The translations under genes and the position numbers were made by a program. DNA of 17,618 nt from CAZXDS01 sp964639525 (lineage in GTDB: Bacteria > Bacteroidota > Ignavibacteria > Ignavibacteriales > Melioribacteraceae). Below are positions 1 through 7,752 of the stretch, in pieces (within the stretch, counting starts at the first letter, position 1; the number at the start of each line of letters is the position of its first letter). The DNA lies in NCBI GenBank assembly GCA_964639525.1, contig CAZXDS010000053.1, positions 1 to 17,618 of the forward strand. The letters are read 5' to 3'. The notes below the pieces were generated by a model. That model worked only from the letters and a program-made list of their open reading frames with translations. It did not search any database and was not told the origin of the DNA.

Positions 1-2
1 TT

Positions 3-1994
3 TGGATATTGGAAAATTCCGCCATACTTGATTCGGGCAATATTTACGGCACTGAAATAGATATTACGGAGAGGAAAAAAGTGATAAAAGAACTTGAAGA
101 AAGCGAAAAAAAATTCAAGCTAATTTTTGATGAAGCAAACGATGCTATCTATCTTTATAAAATTAACAAAAATGCAATGCCGACCATATATATGGTTAAT
201 AAAACAGCGTGTAAAAATCATGGTTACACTTTAGACGAATTAATCGGAAAGCCTGTTTCATTTCTTGATGCCGAATCTTCTAAAAAAACAATTGAACCGA
301 ATTTTAAGAGAATAATGAACGGAGAGTTTTTAACATTTGAAGTAAAACACATTAGAAAAAACGGTTCTGAATTTCCGGTTGAAATAACAGCTCATGCCGT
401 TACAATTTTTGATGAAAAATATATAATTGTTATTGCTCGCGATATAACGGAAAGATATGAAAATGCAAAAGCATTAAAAGAAAGCGAAAGAAAGTTTAAA
501 CTGCTTACCGAATCATCTCCGTTCGGGATAATTGTTCACGAAAACGGAATACTTAAGTATGCAAACCGGGCTGCAAAACAAATACTTCAGGGTAAGGTTT
601 CAAAATCCTATGAAGGTTTAAACGTCTTTGATTTTGTTCATCCCGATTACAAAACATCAGCGATGGAAAGAGCGAAAGAAATAATTGCTTCCGGTAAAGC
701 GAAACGTACCACCGATGAAAAATATATTACACTAAAAGGAGATATAATTGATGTTGACGAAACGGCTATTCCATTGAATATAATAGGGAAAGGTTCTATT
801 CAAGTTATTTTTACGGATATAACCGAAAGAAAAAGGTTACAAACCGAATTGGAAGAATACCGGAAAAATCTTGAACAGAAAGTTTTGGAACGGACAAAAG
901 AACTAAAAGAATCGGAAGATAAATATCGCGTTCTTGCCGAAACATCAGATGCCTTTATTGCGAGGATGGATAGCAACGGTAAACTACTTTATGCAAATAA
1001 TGCACTATTATCAGCGGCAGGAAAAAGTTCAATGGACGTTATCGGTAAAGATCATTCTGAAATTACAAATAAAGAAAAATCGGGTGTAATGGAAAAGCTG
1101 CAATCATTAATATCAAAAACGCTTGCAGAAAATATATCGCAAAGAATGGAAATGAAAGTGCCATGGGGCGGCTGGGTAGAATGGCATTTTACGTCCGAAA
1201 GCAAAAAAACGGGAAAGTCCGAAAATGTTGTTATAATAGGCTATGATGTAACTCAAAAAAGAAAAGCACAGCAGAAATTACAATCAGCTTTAGAAAAGGA
1301 GAAATCGGTAAACGACTTAAAAACACAATTCATTTCCACTGTTTCGCACGAATTCCGCACACCGCTTACATCAATGTTTTCATCGATAGAACTCCTTGAA
1401 AGATACGGCGAAAAATGGGATAATGTAAAAAAGGGGAATCATTTTAGAACAATAAAAGATTCCATAGGCAGGTTAACCGAAATGCTTGAAGATGTTCTGT
1501 TGCTCAGCCGTGTAGAGCATAGAACAATTAAATTAAATTTAAGTAAAACTAATTTAAAGGAACTTTGTACGGCGGTTGTTGATAATATTAAACCGCTTTT
1601 ATTGGAAACTCACAATTTGATTTTCAATTATCAATTAAAAGAAGACGAATATTTGCTCGACAAAAAATTAGTTGTTCCAATACTTTCGAACCTAATATCA
1701 AATGCAGTAAAATATTCGCCCGGCGGAGGTGAAATTTATTTTTCTGTAATACGGCGAAAAGATAAATTAAAATTTGTAATAAGTGATGAAGGTTACGGGA
1801 TTTCAAAAACAGATGTTAAAAAACTTTTCAAAGAGTTTTTCCGTAGTGAAACCGTTGAGCACATAAAAGGAACAGGTTTGGGTTTGTCAATTGTAAAAAA
1901 ATATATTGAAATACATAATGGTACCGTTTCGGTTACAAGTGAACTTGGAAAAGGAACGGAATTTACTGTTTTAATTCCGGTTGATTTGAAATAA
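3..1994 (+). CDS. Multi-PAS sensor histidine kinase, 5' end outside window
   Basis: The open frame runs in from the left edge (codons before base 9 are W-I-L with no stop), so this is the C-terminal part of a longer kinase; a TTG at 9 is open but an unlikely start. Numbering from base 9: residues about 1-25 finish an upstream PAS/PAC unit (ends EIDITERKK), PAS at about 31-155 and 158-278 (each closing in a DITER motif), a short coiled coil at about 279-303, a third PAS at about 304-420, then DHp with phospho-acceptor H447 in VSHEFRTPL, and the HATPase lobe with N-box N565 (SNAVKYSP), G1 DEGYGIS and G2 GTGLGLS from G621. All catalytic boxes are intact, so it should autophosphorylate. No transmembrane segment is visible in this part, so location is unknown. 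The stop codon overlaps the next start by one base (TAATG). The likely partner is the LytTR regulator at 2628, now separated from it by a transposase gene. Confidence 0.93.
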   Translation, partial: WILENSAILDSGNIYGTEIDITERKKVIKELEESEKKFKLIFDEANDAIYLYKINKNAMPTIYMVNKTACKNHGYTLDELIGKPVSFLDAESSKKTIEPNFKRIMNGEFLTFEVKHIRKNGSEFPVEITAHAVTIFDEKYIIVIARDITERYENAKALKESERKFKLLTESSPFGIIVHENGILKYANRAAKQILQGKVSKSYEGLNVFDFVHPDYKTSAMERAKEIIASGKAKRTTDEKYITLKGDIIDVDETAIPLNIIGKGSIQVIFTDITERKRLQTELEEYRKNLEQKVLERTKELKESEDKYRVLAETSDAFIARMDSNGKLLYANNALLSAAGKSSMDVIGKDHSEITNKEKSGVMEKLQSLISKTLAENISQRMEMKVPWGGWVEWHFTSESKKTGKSENVVIIGYDVTQKRKAQQKLQSALEKEKSVNDLKTQFISTVSHEFRTPLTSMFSSIELLERYGEKWDNVKKGNHFRTIKDSIGRLTEMLEDVLLLSRVEHRTIKLNLSKTNLKELCTAVVDNIKPLLLETHNLIFNYQLKEDEYLLDKKLVVPILSNLISNAVKYSPGGGEIYFSVIRRKDKLKFVISDEGYGISKTDVKKLFKEFFRSETVEHIKGTGLGLSIVKKYIEIHNGTVSVTSELGKGTEFTVLIPVDLK

Positions 1995-2626
1995 TGGCGT
2001 TGTATAAAAACAAATATCGAATTGAATCAACCCGTTTGCAGAATTGGAATTACGGTTGGAATGGTAAATATTTTATAACGGTTCTAACAAAAAACAGAAT
2101 CAATTATTTTGGCGAAATAAAATCGCGTAAAATGTATTTGTCGGATATTGGAATTATTGCCGATAAAATTTGGTGCGAAATAATATATCACACAAAAAAT
2201 GTAAAATTGGATGCGTTTGTTGTAATGCCGAATCATATACATGGGATATTGATTTTGGATAAGGATTGTGGAAATGAAAACAAACGTAGAGACAACGCAT
2301 GCGTTGTCTCTACGCCAACGCCCGACAATTCAACAACGTTGCAAAATTCAACAACGGTAACGAATTTACAAACGCCGAAAAATAAAAAAAACGATAAAAC
2401 AATCGGTCAAAAACGATTTCAAAATCAGGGTAAAAATACAATATCATCAATAATCGGCGGATATAAATCCGCCGTTTCAAAACACGCGCATCGTTTGGGA
2501 TTTGAATTTAATTGGCAATCGCGATTTTATGACGTAATTATTAAAAATGACACAGATTATGAACGGATAAAAAATTATATTATCAATAACCCCCAAAATT
2601 GGAATAACGATATATCTAAATATTAA
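1994..2626 (+). CDS. REP-associated tyrosine transposase (Y1/HUH, RAYT family)
   Basis: This 210-residue protein carries the family N-terminus (ESTRLQNWNYG, then GKYFITVLTKNR), the HUH metal motif H81-I-H83 in MPNHIHGIL, and a C-terminal helix with the probable catalytic tyrosine Y195 (IKNYIINNP). Family members nick single-stranded DNA at REP hairpins and are usually single-copy and non-proliferating. Residues about 90-145 form a polar, T/N/P-rich linker absent from the core fold, and a perfect palindrome lies in its coding sequence (2285-2314). The start overlaps the upstream kinase stop by one base and the stop is one base from the next ATG, so it is translated inside a two-component operon. 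No terminal inverted repeats or target duplication are visible. The motifs look intact, so it may be active. The family call is secure; the exact catalytic Tyr is inferred. Confidence 0.9.
   Translation: MALYKNKYRIESTRLQNWNYGWNGKYFITVLTKNRINYFGEIKSRKMYLSDIGIIADKIWCEIIYHTKNVKLDAFVVMPNHIHGILILDKDCGNENKRRDNACVVSTPTPDNSTTLQNSTTVTNLQTPKNKKNDKTIGQKRFQNQGKNTISSIIGGYKSAVSKHAHRLGFEFNWQSRFYDVIIKNDTDYERIKNYIINNPQNWNNDISKY
2285..2314 (+). repeat. Perfect 30-bp palindrome inside the transposase gene
   Basis: The 15-base arms pair completely around a central A/T step (2299/2300), with no loop. Each arm begins with CGTAGAGACAACGC, so the tetranucleotide GTAG sits near the 5' foot on both strands (2286-2289, and 2310-2313 on the minus strand). 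GTAG-type feet next to a hairpin are the known recognition signature of REP-associated transposases. The palindrome is read in frame as R-D-N-A-C-V-V-S-T within the protein's polar linker. Confidence 0.92.
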
Positions 2627-2627
2627 A

Positions 2628-3374
2628 ATGAATTATAAAATATTAATTATAGAAGACGACGCATTTGTTCGCAGAAACATTGAGGAACTGCTGCATGAAG
2701 AAGGGTATGGAACAATAGTTTCGGCAAACGGTAAAGAAGGAATTGAAAATGTAAAACGAACTCTTCCGGATTTAATAATATGCGATATTATGATGCCGGA
2801 GCTTAATGGATTTAAAGTAAAAGAAATATTAAACCGATCCGATGAAACATTTGATATACCTTTAATATATTTAACGGCAAAAACCGATGCAGCCGATTTG
2901 CGGATAGGGATGAACCTTGGTGCTGACGATTACATTTTTAAACCTTATAAATCCGATGATTTATTAAGAGCTGTAAACCTGAAATTATCGAAGCACGAAA
3001 GACTGATTGCAAAAATAGAAAACAAAAAGAATAAAGAGTTTGCAGAAGACGAAACTCTTTTTATTGGTATTCATCAAAAGTTAAGAACAAAAATTAATAA
3101 TATTGTTTACATTAAAGCGGAGAACCAATATACAACAATTCATTTAAGCAGCGGTAAATTTTATTATCTGCGTAAATCATTAACTTATTGGGAAAACACA
3201 TTTCCGAAAACAATTTTCAAAAGAATACACCGTTCTTGTATAGTCAATTTAAATTTTGTTGAAAAAATAGAAAAACAAAAGAACGGCAGTTTAAAATTAA
3301 AGTTAATAAACTCACCGGAACTTTTTACAGTAGGCAGGCGTTTTGCAGAAAATATAAAAACAAATATTTTATAA
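2628..3374 (+). CDS. LytTR-family response regulator (REC-LytTR)
   Basis: The 248-residue protein has an N-terminal receiver (about 2-122) with acidic pocket E9/D10/D11, phospho-acceptor D53 in CDIMMP, T83 and K105 (FKPYK), then a short charged linker and a LytTR DNA-binding domain (about 150-248; INNIVYIKAENQYTTI, FKRIHRSCIVN). LytTR proteins bind direct repeats upstream of targets through a beta-sheet fold. It starts one base after the transposase stop with no Shine-Dalgarno of its own, so translation probably depends on coupling. By context it is the output partner of the multi-PAS kinase at the left edge. Its targets cannot be read from this window. Confidence 0.92.
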   Translation: MNYKILIIEDDAFVRRNIEELLHEEGYGTIVSANGKEGIENVKRTLPDLIICDIMMPELNGFKVKEILNRSDETFDIPLIYLTAKTDAADLRIGMNLGADDYIFKPYKSDDLLRAVNLKLSKHERLIAKIENKKNKEFAEDETLFIGIHQKLRTKINNIVYIKAENQYTTIHLSSGKFYYLRKSLTYWENTFPKTIFKRIHRSCIVNLNFVEKIEKQKNGSLKLKLINSPELFTVGRRFAENIKTNIL

Positions 3375-3482
3375 AACCTTTCTGCCTGTTACAACATTAT
3401 TATTCCATTCACAACAATTTACTTTGAATTATCTTCTTTTCATAAGAGATTGTATCCAAATAATTATTTGGAGTGCGTTTTA

Positions 3483-4544
3483 GTGAATAAAATATTGGTA
3501 GTTGAAGATGAAGAACAAGTTCGCGAGAATATAGTTGAACTTTTGGAAAATGAAGATTTTGAGGTAGCGGAAGCCGAAAACGCATTAGTCGGGTTAAAAT
3601 ATCTGCAGAAAGAACTGCCGGATTTAATTCTAAGCGATATAATGATGCCGTATTTTAACGGGTTTGAATTCTACGAAAAAGTACGTCAAAAATATCTTAA
3701 TAAAAACATACCTTTTCTTTTTTTATCCGCACGCATGGATGAAGATACAATGAAACATGCAATGGAAATTGGTGCCGACGATTTTATTACAAAACCTTAC
3801 AAAGCTGAAGATTTATTAAAAAGGATTACTAGCAGGCTGGAAAAGAAGCAAGTTATTGATGGCAAGTTTGAAAAATTAAAGTTAGACATTGCAATGTATG
3901 TTCCGCATGAATTGAAAACCCCGCTTATTCCGGTACTCGGTTTGTCCGAAATGCTGCTTAATGATTTTACTAGTTTTACCGATGATGAAAAACTTGAAAT
4001 GATCGCTTCAATTCATCGCTCTGCTCTTCGTTTTAAAGAACGGATTGAAAAATTCACAAAATATTCCGAGTTAAAAACCTTAGAAACAGATGCAAAAAAA
4101 GCACTTACGGTAACATTGAATCCGGCAGAAAATGTTTTTAGAGCTAAAGCAAAAAGGAGCTATCATTGTTCCGAGCGATATAATGATATTGAATTTTTAT
4201 TTGAAGATGCAGAACTAACAATTAATGAAACCGATTTTGAAACAATGATGTTCGAGTTTGTGGAAAACGCTTGTAAATTTTCGCCTCAATCAACAAACAT
4301 AAAAATTACCGGTAAAAATATAGATGATAAATATGCTATTGAAATAGTTTCGCATGGTAATAAATTAAATATGGATGTTTTTGAAGGCTTTCATCAAACA
4401 GAAAAAAGCAATTATCAACAAATTGGCAATGGACTTGGATTTGCAATTATTCGCTTAATATTGGAAAAATATAAACTTAAATTATCATTTAATTATGATG
4501 AACAAAATAGAAATATTATTACAATAAGCTTTCCTATTAAGTGA
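3483..4544 (+). CDS. REC-histidine kinase hybrid with degenerate ATPase lobe
   Basis: I place the start at GTG 3483 (MNKILVVEDEEQ), which matches a canonical receiver N-terminus and has GGAG nine bases upstream; an in-frame TTG at 3450 would add 11 residues of no recognisable domain. The 353-residue protein has a receiver with D52 (SDIMMP) and K of TKPYK, a DHp helix with H142 in YVPHELKTPL, an N-box ENACKFSP and a G2-like GNGLGFAIIR. The G1 box (DxGxG) is missing: the equivalent stretch is VSHGNKLN. The enzyme may therefore bind ATP poorly, or act as a phosphotransfer or scaffold protein whose DHp is phosphorylated by another kinase. It is soluble, with no membrane segment. It lies 108 bases after the LytTR regulator, so co-transcription is possible. 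Confidence 0.87.
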   Translation: MNKILVVEDEEQVRENIVELLENEDFEVAEAENALVGLKYLQKELPDLILSDIMMPYFNGFEFYEKVRQKYLNKNIPFLFLSARMDEDTMKHAMEIGADDFITKPYKAEDLLKRITSRLEKKQVIDGKFEKLKLDIAMYVPHELKTPLIPVLGLSEMLLNDFTSFTDDEKLEMIASIHRSALRFKERIEKFTKYSELKTLETDAKKALTVTLNPAENVFRAKAKRSYHCSERYNDIEFLFEDAELTINETDFETMMFEFVENACKFSPQSTNIKITGKNIDDKYAIEIVSHGNKLNMDVFEGFHQTEKSNYQQIGNGLGFAIIRLILEKYKLKLSFNYDEQNRNIITISFPIK

Positions 4545-5057
4545 AATACATATAGTAAATTATTTAAGTGAGAATTATTAAGGAAGAATCAAAAATCAGG
4601 GCTAAATTCTTAAGAGATTTACACTTTTGAAATTTAATTTTAGTCCGATAAGAAATAATGAAATTAGGAGAATACGTTTATTCTATTTATTGCAATGTTT
4701 TTATTTCAAAATATAAATTTATGAAATAGTATTCTTGAACCTAAAAAATTAATTATATAAAAATTGTTTAATACATTTATTAAACATTTAGTAATATTTG
4801 CCGATAATAAAATACATGAAATCAAACGGTTTCTTTTATGAATAGTTCTATACAAATGTTGCGAACAATTCTAAAAAAAAGTTACCATTGTTTTCGAATT
4901 AATAACTGATTGGATAATCCCGTTTTAATCGGAATGATTAAAATATAAAATGTTGTATTGAACATATTTCAACGAGAGCATAGAGCATTATTACTCTAAT
5001 GCACGTTTATGATAGAATAGGTATCTAACAATTTACGCAAACAAAAAAAGGTAGGCT
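4545..5057 (+). other. 513-base non-coding gap with two small inverted repeats
   Basis: No open frame with a credible start is present. Two short stem-loops are visible: TTTTAATC/GATTAAAA at 4923-4943 (8-base arms, 5-base loop) and GCATTA/TAATGC at 4985-5002. The latter lies about 55 bases before the chemoreceptor start. They could be operators or 5' leader structure for the receptor, but I cannot assign a promoter with confidence. The region is more AT-rich than the flanking genes. Confidence 0.5.
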
Positions 5058-7448
5058 ATGAAAAATTTCAAAAATCTCAAAATCGAAACTAAAATATTTA
5101 GTCTGGCGGGCTTTTTAATTTTAATCGCTCTTATTACAATGGGGCTTTCCAAACTAAGCAGCAATGCTAAAGATGAGGTTATAACTGCAGGTAATATTGA
5201 TAGTTATATGTTGCAGGCAAGACGCTCTGAAAAGGATTTTTTTGCCCGTACTGATTTGAAGTATGCTGACAAAGTTAAGAAATCCTACGAAAATATCTTA
5301 AAAATAACTTCTGAGTTTAACGGTGATAAGAAATATGATGAGATTACAAATGCCGCCAAATCGTACTATGATAATTTTCAAAAAGCAGTGCAAGTAGAAA
5401 AAGAACTCGGCTTAAATGAAAAACTCGGTTTGCAAGGCACACTTCGTGATGATGTCCACGCTGTTGAAGCAATTGCAAAAAGTACTAATAAAGATAAAAT
5501 TATGGTCCAAATGTTAATGGCAAGACGCCACGAAAAGGATTTTATGTTAAGAGGTGCCGACAAATATATTGGAGAGTTACATGATGCTGTTAATAATATG
5601 ATTAAGTTAGCACAATCATCAAATTTATCTGCCGACATAAAATCTAAAGTTATTTCTCTTTCGCAAAGCTATCAAAAAAGTTTTGATAATTTTGCTTCAA
5701 AGATTAAGGATAGAAAATTGGCTGTTGAAAATTTAACAACTGCGGTGCATAAAATTGAACCTTTGGTATCTCATCTTGAAGAATCGGCTAAAAGTAATGC
5801 TTCATTTTGGATGTCACTCGGTTTAATAGTTGCGTTCATTTCAATATTGATTGGGCTTATTCTTTCTTATTTTGTAATAAAAATAATTACCGAGCCGATT
5901 TTGAGTTTAACAAAAAATGCAAAATTATTTGCTGACGGGGATACTAATGTAACAATTGAAGCAAAGTCTGATGATGAGATTGGAGTATTGAGCAAAGTAA
6001 TGAATAAAATGATAGAGCAAATCGGCTTACATATTTCATATCTTGAAAATCTCCCTACTCCGGTTTTGGTAATAGATAAAGAATTTAATTTAGTGTTTAT
6101 AAATAAAATCGGACAGGAATTAGTTAATAAAAATTTGAATGAATGTAAAAATTATAAATGCTATGAACTTATGCATGCCGATCATTGCCAAACAGCTGAA
6201 TGCCGTTTGCATCAAGCAATGGATGATAGACAAGTCCACGGTTCCGAGCAAGTTGCAAGACCAAATGGAAAAGAGTTAGATATTATGTACACAGGTTCTC
6301 CAGTACTGGATAAAGCTGAAAAAATAATTGGTGCGGTAGAGTTTGTAGCAGATATTTCGAATGTAAAAGAAGCTGAGAAATATCTCGGCAGAAGCACAAA
6401 TACAATAATGGCGGCAATGGAAAGATTTGCACAGGGTGATTTAACCGTTCAAGTAAAAGCTGAAAAAACCGGCGACACAATAGCAAAACTATTTGCAGCC
6501 TTTAATGAAACAGTTTTGAAAATGAAACAAATAATACTGCAAGTAACGGAAGCGGTAGATGCCACAGCAAGTGCAAGCACGCAAATATCTTCGAGTGCGG
6601 AAGAAATGGCAGCCGGAGCACAAGAACAGAGTGCACAAACCGGTGAAGTTTCGGCAGCAGTTGAACAAATGGCAGCAACAATTGTTGAAGCAACACAAAA
6701 CGCAACAGAAGCAGCAGAACTTGCAAAACAAGCCGGAGATACTGCTAATGAAGGCGGCGAAGTTGTAAAACAAACAATTGAAGGTATTGAAAATATTGCA
6801 AATGTTGTTTCAGATGCGTCTGAAATAGTTGAAGAACTCGGCGTAAGCAGTAATAAGATTGGTGAAATAATACAAGTAATTGATGACATAGCAGACCAAA
6901 CTAATTTGCTCGCATTAAATGCAGCAATAGAAGCGGCTCGAGCCGGAGAACAAGGAAGAGGTTTTGCAGTAGTTGCCGACGAAGTAAGGAAACTCGCTGA
7001 AAGAACAACAACGGCAACAAAGGAAATAGCCGGAATGATAAAACAAATTCAATCCCAAACAGCCGGAGCGGTTGAATCAATGCGTGCAGGGAAAGAAGAA
7101 ACAGTAAAAGGCAAAGAGTTAGCAAGCAAAGCAGGCATATCGTTGGATGAAATAAAAATTGGCTCCGATCATGTAATGAATGCAGTAGAGCAAGTAGCCA
7201 CAGCGAGTGAGGAACAATCAGCCACAGTAGAGCAGATAAGTAAAAATGTGGAAGGAATAAATTCAGTAGCACAAGAATCAGCTGTCGGAGTAGAGCAAAT
7301 AGCAAGAGCTTCTGAAGATTTGAACAGGCTGACGGAAAACTTACAGCAATTGGTTCAGCAGTTCAAAATAAACGACGGGAATGAACAAAGCAGCATTAAT
7401 GGGAATGGAAATTTGCACCACAGTGAAGAGCATTTATTGAGTAATTAG
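5058..7448 (+). CDS. Methyl-accepting chemotaxis protein, HBM-like sensor plus Cys-rich PAS
   Basis: The 796-residue inner-membrane chemoreceptor has TM1 at about 13-32, a periplasmic all-helical domain at about 33-248, TM2 at about 250-275, a HAMP at about 276-325, a cytoplasmic PAS at about 326-440, a second HAMP-like linker (FAQGDLTVQVKAEK) and a C-terminal signalling hairpin whose tip is the canonical DQTNLLALNAAIEAARAGE. The periplasmic domain contains two matching helices, LQARRSEKDFFAR and LMARRHEKDFMLR, the signature of helical bimodular (HBM) sensors, which bind small organic ligands in other bacteria. The PAS holds four cysteines, C363, C368, C377 and C382. Its ATG follows AAAAAAGGTAGG. 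The C-terminus (HLLSN) lacks the NWETF-type CheR/CheB tether. The last 284 residues are encoded by DNA identical to the second receptor at 8776. Confidence 0.94.
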   Translation: MKNFKNLKIETKIFSLAGFLILIALITMGLSKLSSNAKDEVITAGNIDSYMLQARRSEKDFFARTDLKYADKVKKSYENILKITSEFNGDKKYDEITNAAKSYYDNFQKAVQVEKELGLNEKLGLQGTLRDDVHAVEAIAKSTNKDKIMVQMLMARRHEKDFMLRGADKYIGELHDAVNNMIKLAQSSNLSADIKSKVISLSQSYQKSFDNFASKIKDRKLAVENLTTAVHKIEPLVSHLEESAKSNASFWMSLGLIVAFISILIGLILSYFVIKIITEPILSLTKNAKLFADGDTNVTIEAKSDDEIGVLSKVMNKMIEQIGLHISYLENLPTPVLVIDKEFNLVFINKIGQELVNKNLNECKNYKCYELMHADHCQTAECRLHQAMDDRQVHGSEQVARPNGKELDIMYTGSPVLDKAEKIIGAVEFVADISNVKEAEKYLGRSTNTIMAAMERFAQGDLTVQVKAEKTGDTIAKLFAAFNETVLKMKQIILQVTEAVDATASASTQISSSAEEMAAGAQEQSAQTGEVSAAVEQMAATIVEATQNATEAAELAKQAGDTANEGGEVVKQTIEGIENIANVVSDASEIVEELGVSSNKIGEIIQVIDDIADQTNLLALNAAIEAARAGEQGRGFAVVADEVRKLAERTTTATKEIAGMIKQIQSQTAGAVESMRAGKEETVKGKELASKAGISLDEIKIGSDHVMNAVEQVATASEEQSATVEQISKNVEGINSVAQESAVGVEQIARASEDLNRLTENLQQLVQQFKINDGNEQSSINGNGNLHHSEEHLLSN

Positions 7449-7490
7449 CGGTAATGGAAAACCTTCGAGGTTGCTGTTTTTATCCTCGAA
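6594..7490 (+). repeat. 897-base direct repeat, copy 1 (receptor signalling half and 3' UTR)
   Basis: By eye every base from 6594 to 7490 matches 9742-10638 with no gap (constant offset 3148). It covers the last 284 codons, the stop, and 42 bases of 3' UTR. Just upstream, the genes still encode the same residues but differ at synonymous sites, so the left boundary is abrupt. This indicates recent gene conversion or duplication of a module. Confidence 0.95.
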
Positions 7491-7494
7491 GGTT
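7460..7494 (+). repeat. Stem-loop AACCTTCGAGG/CCTCGAAGGTT, copy 1
   Basis: Perfect 11-base arms enclose a 13-base loop containing a T5 run. It lies 12 bases past the receptor stop. There is no U-tract after the stem, so it is not a standard intrinsic terminator. The same complete stem-loop with the same loop recurs at 10715-10749 in front of cheW, and a half-broken copy follows the second receptor at 10608-10638. It may stabilise or process the mRNA, or be a REP-like insertion. Confidence 0.8.
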
Positions 7495-7512
7495 GCTCTT
7501 AAATAAAGGAAA

Positions 7513-7669
7513 ATGAAACGAAATAATTGAACCATTTAATACTATCGAAAAATGGTATAAACTTAAACCGGAACTTTTTAATCAAAATTATCCGGATTTT
7601 AAAAATAAACTATTAACTTTAGGAAAACATTATTATATAAGGTACAGTAAACAAACTTGTGAAATTTGA
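7513..7669 (+). pseudogene. Degraded small ORF after first chemoreceptor (frameshifted start)
   Basis: An ATG at 7513, preceded by AAATAAAGGAAA as in the cheW leader, reads only five codons (MKRNN) before a stop. Shifting one base after the ATG opens a frame that runs 7517-7669 with coding-like composition (NEIIEPFNTIEKWYK, and later YPDFKNKLLTLGKHYYIRYS). The simplest reading is a one-base insertion in the A-run directly after the start of a roughly 50-residue gene, or the stub of a longer gene. The first bases (ATGA..CGAAATA) resemble the start of cheW at 10779, but the downstream protein does not look like CheW. I do not recognise the product. Confidence 0.4.
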
Positions 7670-7752
7670 AACGTTATTAATTAAACTTTTCATTTTTTCT
7701 TTCGACAATGTATTTTATAGAGGTAAAACATCATTAAATTGGAGGTACTATC

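Noticed and set aside
3450..3482. TTG start for the receiver-kinase hybrid
   Set aside because: It adds 11 residues of no known domain; GTG 3483 starts exactly at the canonical receiver N-terminus with GGAG upstream.
4545..5057. Hidden RNA gene in the long gap
   Set aside because: Only short AT-rich stem-loops are visible; no tRNA, riboswitch core or conserved ncRNA structure could be recognised.
6449..7305. Long antisense ORFs opposite the receptor signalling domain (and the same opposite 9528-10453)
   Set aside because: They mirror the sense codons of an Ala/Glu/Gln-rich coiled coil, giving Cys/Leu/Ser-rich translations without domains; the same shadow appears in both identical copies.
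7460..7494. Intrinsic terminator for the first chemoreceptor
   Set aside because: The stem is strong but the T-run is in the loop, not after the stem, and the loop is conserved between copies; described as a repeat or leader element instead.
7513..7560. Remnant of a second cheW after the first chemoreceptor
   Set aside because: Leader and about the first 14 bases resemble cheW, but the following translation shows no CheW motif; only the leader similarity is supported.
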